Assembly (NCBI GenBank): GCA_021199595.1
Contig: JAJQHT010000221.1
Span: 1-8,501 of the forward strand
Direction: 5' to 3'
From: Oscillospiraceae bacterium
GTDB lineage: Bacteria > Bacillota > Clostridia > Oscillospirales > Oscillospiraceae
Length of the DNA: 8,501 nucleotides
Under the pieces are notes generated by a model, which had not been told where the DNA came from, did no database searches, and saw only the letters and a list, made by a program, of their open reading frames with translations. The position numbers and the translations under genes are program-made. This document shows, piece after piece, positions 6,700 through 8,501 of this stretch. The stretch's first letter is position 1. Each line of letters starts with the position of its first letter.

Positions 6700-7356
6700 T
6701 TAGTATTCCAGCACCAGCCGGGTCTGGACAGGCTCCGGCTCCGGGGCTTTTTCCTTGCCGCAGATGCGCTTCCACAGCAGGCCGAGCACACCGCCTCCGG
6801 CGGCTATCATCAGGACTACCCGCAGGATAGACCAGCCGGCCCAGGCATAGGACAGGATGGCGTTGGTCGTGGTAAGCGCAACAGCGCCGATGACCAGCCA
6901 CTTGAAGTTTTTCTTTTTGAAGAGGTCGCGAATCTTTTTCTCCGGGAAGAGCAGCTTATAAACCCCGCAGAACACGCCGACCAGGATGGCGGCCTGAAGG
7001 ATGAAGCCAAGAATCTGAGACCAGAAGGGCGCCAGCGCCGCGCCCACCGCCGTGCCGACGGCCACGGGAATCGAGCCGATGGCCCACAGGGGCAGCAGAA
7101 TAGCGCTTTTTGCCACAACGGGCAGACGGATAAACCACGCGCGGATAGAGTCAGCCTTGGACAGCTCGCCCATTTCCGTGTAGGTGATGTCATAGTCCCG
7201 CTCTTGAGCGGTCTGGACATATTGGGTGTGACTCGACAGATAATCTGCGCTGTGTATCAGCTCCTCCGCGTCAAAGGAGACGTTGACCACTGCGCTGACG
7301 GCGATGACCGATGCGGCTGCCGCCGCGGCTACCCGCCGCTTGGCTTTCTTTTTCAC
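6700..7356 (-). CDS. Multi-pass membrane protein of unknown function
   Basis: I do not recognise this 218-residue protein. It starts at GTG with AGGAGGAG 6 bases upstream. A basic, alanine-rich N-terminus (KKKAKRR, then a hydrophobic run at 9-27) is a signal anchor or signal peptide. A polar stretch (28-75) with several Asp, Glu, Tyr and Thr residues follows. Hydrophobic segments near 78-109, 113-134, 152-170 and 177-195 look like membrane spans, with proline and glycine in the first. A strongly basic loop (KKIRDLFKKKNFKW, 140-153) between spans should be cytoplasmic, and the tail is basic then acidic/proline-rich (KEKAPEPEPV). No catalytic motif is visible. It has its own promoter and terminator, so it is probably transcribed alone, about 130 bases after the acyltransferase. 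It could be a small envelope or stress protein, but nothing in the sequence decides this. Confidence 0.8.
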   Translation of the reverse strand: MKKKAKRRVAAAAAASVIAVSAVVNVSFDAEELIHSADYLSSHTQYVQTAQERDYDITYTEMGELSKADSIRAWFIRLPVVAKSAILLPLWAIGSIPVAVGTAVGAALAPFWSQILGFILQAAILVGVFCGVYKLLFPEKKIRDLFKKKNFKWLVIGAVALTTTNAILSYAWAGWSILRVVLMIAAGGGVLGLLWKRICGKEKAPEPEPVQTRLVLEY

Positions 7357-7419
7357 GGGTTGCTCCTCCTCTCAGAAAATGGGGTCTGGAGTCTTTAATA
7401 GGCTACTTTAACAGAAGAT

Positions 7420-7428
7420 ATTATAGCA
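7420..7428 (-). promoter_or_regulatory. Extended -10 promoter of the membrane protein gene
   Basis: The minus strand has TGC then a perfect TATAAT (7425-7420), predicting a start near 7413 and a leader of about 57 nt. No good -35 lies at 16-18 bases; TTGTCA (7442-7437) is only 12 bases upstream but is 17 bases from an alternative -10, TATCTT. The inverted repeat TTGACAA (7437-7443)/TTGTCAA (7456-7462) spans the -35 region and may be an operator. Confidence 0.55.
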
Positions 7429-7468
7429 CACCTTTTTTGACAAGGGAACAACAAATTGTCAATTTTTT

Positions 7469-7511
7469 AAAAAAATTATGCCACATCAGGATTCGGATGA
7501 TGCCGTCTGGC
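7469..7511 (-). terminator. Possible weak terminator overlapping the acyltransferase stop
   Basis: CATCA (7484-7488) pairs with TGATG (7498-7502), and outside this GCCA (7480-7483) pairs with TGGC (7508-7511) across a five-base bulge. On the minus strand a seven-T tract (7475-7469) follows after ATAA. The stem is weak and includes the end of the gene, so some readthrough into the membrane protein gene is likely. Confidence 0.35.
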
Positions 7512-8337
7512 CCAGCTTTTCCTCCATCAGCGCCCGCACATGGACGCCGATGTCCTTGGTGGACATGGATGTTACGGTATCTGTGTCCATTACCTCCAGA
7601 AGGGTCAGTGTGACGTCCGTGTGGTGCAGGGGAAATTTTTCGTGGATGTGGTTTGTCCCTTCCGTGCTGGCCACAAGGATGGGAACCTTTGCGCGCTTAG
7701 CGATTTTGAACACTGCGTCGTGGAAGGGGAGCAGGACGCAGTCCTTGCTGCGGGTGCCCTCCGGGTATATGCCCATGGTCACTACATCCCGCTCCAGCAG
7801 GTCGGAAGCCCCCTGTATGGCCTCAAGGGCGTGCCGGGGATTCTCCCGGTCAATGGGCAGGAAGTTCATCATGTGGATCATGCCGCCTGCCAGCGGGATG
7901 CGCAGGTTTTCCGGTTTGGTCACAAAAGCCAGATCCAGCTTTCGCAGGAGCCACAGCATTACGATGGGGTCATAGTTGGATATGTGGTTCGATACCAGCA
8001 AAAACCGGCCCTCTGGCATTTTTTCCCAGCCCTCCCCGTGGATGCGCAGCCGCCCAAAGCGACAGAGAAGGCCCACGATGGAAAGTCCTATCCGGCGGAA
8101 AAAGGGGTGATTTTCCGGCACCGGCTTTGTCTTGTCCACCGTCAGGGACAAAAGGAACACGGCGATGATATACAGCAGCAGCAAGCCCACAGACCAGAGA
8201 ATGAAAAATCCAATCAGCGGCGCAGCCCATTGCCAGCCCTCCGGCTGCACGGCCCTGGCACATAAAATGGCCGGGATGATTGCCAGGATGTAAAAGGGCC
8301 AGAGTACCCGGTTCAGCCTGTCCTCACGACTTGCCAT
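7486..8337 (-). CDS. PlsC-type lysophospholipid acyltransferase (1-acyl-glycerol-3-phosphate acyltransferase family)
   Basis: The 283-residue protein carries the acyltransferase motifs: NHISNYDP with the catalytic HX4D pair H118 and D123, LPIDREN (160-166), GIYPEGTRS (189-197) and a late VPILV segment (motif IV). It should transfer an acyl group to a lysophospholipid, normally 1-acyl-glycerol-3-phosphate to give phosphatidic acid, at the inner face of the membrane. Residues 12-30 and 38-65 are two hydrophobic segments ahead of the catalytic domain, so it is longer than the shortest PlsC enzymes (about 240). The start at 8337 has GAGG 6 bases upstream and lies one base after the stop of the preceding activase gene, so the two are translationally coupled. 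A longer start at 8424 would lie wholly inside that gene and is rejected. The acyl substrate is not determined; other lysolipid acyltransferases share these motifs. Confidence 0.92.
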   Translation of the reverse strand: MASREDRLNRVLWPFYILAIIPAILCARAVQPEGWQWAAPLIGFFILWSVGLLLLYIIAVFLLSLTVDKTKPVPENHPFFRRIGLSIVGLLCRFGRLRIHGEGWEKMPEGRFLLVSNHISNYDPIVMLWLLRKLDLAFVTKPENLRIPLAGGMIHMMNFLPIDRENPRHALEAIQGASDLLERDVVTMGIYPEGTRSKDCVLLPFHDAVFKIAKRAKVPILVASTEGTNHIHEKFPLHHTDVTLTLLEVMDTDTVTSMSTKDIGVHVRALMEEKLGQTASSES

Positions 8338-8338
8338 G

Positions 8339-8501
8339 TTATTCCTCGCTTCCTTCCACGGCGAACAGGGCAGCACCCAGCGCGCCGCACAGGTCGGGGT
8401 CTTTGGCGATATAAAGCCCCGCACCGAGCCGCTCCTCCAGCTGGCCTACCACGCCCTTATTGCGGGCCACGCCGCCGGTCATCATATAGGGGGCAGTGCC
8501 A
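8339..8501 (-). CDS. C-terminus of an HgdC/BadF-type activase ATPase (2-hydroxyacyl-CoA dehydratase activator family)
   Basis: Only the last 53 residues are in the window; the start lies beyond the right edge. The sequence MMTGGVARNKGVV followed by an LEERLG helix and GALGAALFA matches the final nucleotide-binding segment of the BadF/BadG/BcrA/HgdC ATPase family (ASKHA fold). Such proteins are homodimers with one [4Fe-4S] cluster between the subunits; they use ATP to push an electron into an oxygen-sensitive dehydratase or benzoyl-CoA reductase. The cluster cysteines and phosphate-binding loops are outside the window, so the subfamily (classical HgdC, or a longer uncharacterised CoA-substrate activase) cannot be decided. 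It ends one base before the acyltransferase start. Confidence 0.85.
   Translation of the reverse strand, partial: GTAPYMMTGGVARNKGVVGQLEERLGAGLYIAKDPDLCGALGAALFAVEGSEE

Noticed and set aside
6559..7398. Plus-strand open frame of about 280 codons over the membrane protein gene
   Set aside because: It runs through the minus-strand terminator, has no ribosome site and is antisense to a frame with a good start, promoter and terminator.
7461..7477. AT-only palindrome as a terminator or replication-type element
   Set aside because: An all A/T stem is too weak for intrinsic termination, and no repeats or DnaA-like boxes accompany it.
7540..8265. Plus-strand frame of about 240 codons opposite the acyltransferase
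   Set aside because: It is antisense to a gene with full HX4D and EGTRS motifs, and no ribosome site precedes it.
8338..8424. Longer acyltransferase start at 8424
   Set aside because: The extra 29 residues are an out-of-frame reading of the activase C-terminus; the ATG at 8337 has its own ribosome site.

Overview
The window looks like chromosomal DNA of a strict anaerobe, most likely a Clostridia-type Firmicute of the gut (Oscillospiraceae-like). This placement is inferred. It rests on a YgfK/SsnA pair typical of organisms with selenium- and molybdenum-dependent purine metabolism, an HgdC-type activator of oxygen-sensitive dehydratases, sigma-A-like promoters with extended -10 boxes, strong GGAGG ribosome sites, and GC-rich genes separated by AT-rich gaps. 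No tRNA, rRNA, CRISPR array, insertion sequence or phage gene is visible.

Left block (1-4288, minus strand): ssnA (an amidohydrolase) followed by ygfK (a large Fe-S flavoprotein whose C-terminus runs off the left edge). They appear to form one transcript from a good promoter at 4260-4288. That transcript would carry a roughly 100-nt leader with an attenuator-like hairpin and a perfect 9-bp hairpin between the two genes. YgfK and SsnA are known markers of selenium-dependent molybdenum hydroxylase clusters and of anaerobic purine/urate breakdown; the remaining genes, if present, lie beyond the left edge.

Middle block (4353-6432, plus strand): diverging from ssnA, a strong promoter sits only a few bases ahead of a 113-aa protein of unknown function, implying a nearly leaderless mRNA. 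Its end overlaps a TTG-started family 5 solute-binding lipoprotein. No permease or ATPase follows; the unit ends at a strong terminator that works in both directions.

Intergenic 6433-6632: between two convergent terminators lies a structured stretch. Its long hairpin forms fully only in RNA made from the minus strand, starts where an extended -10 box predicts a transcript to begin, and is followed on that strand by the shared terminator. I propose a small RNA of about 125 nt here; it is the best candidate for something undescribed.

Right block (6633-8501, minus strand): the C-terminus of an HgdC/BadF-type activase ATPase, then after one base a PlsC-type acyltransferase, then a multi-membrane-span protein of unknown function with its own promoter and terminator.
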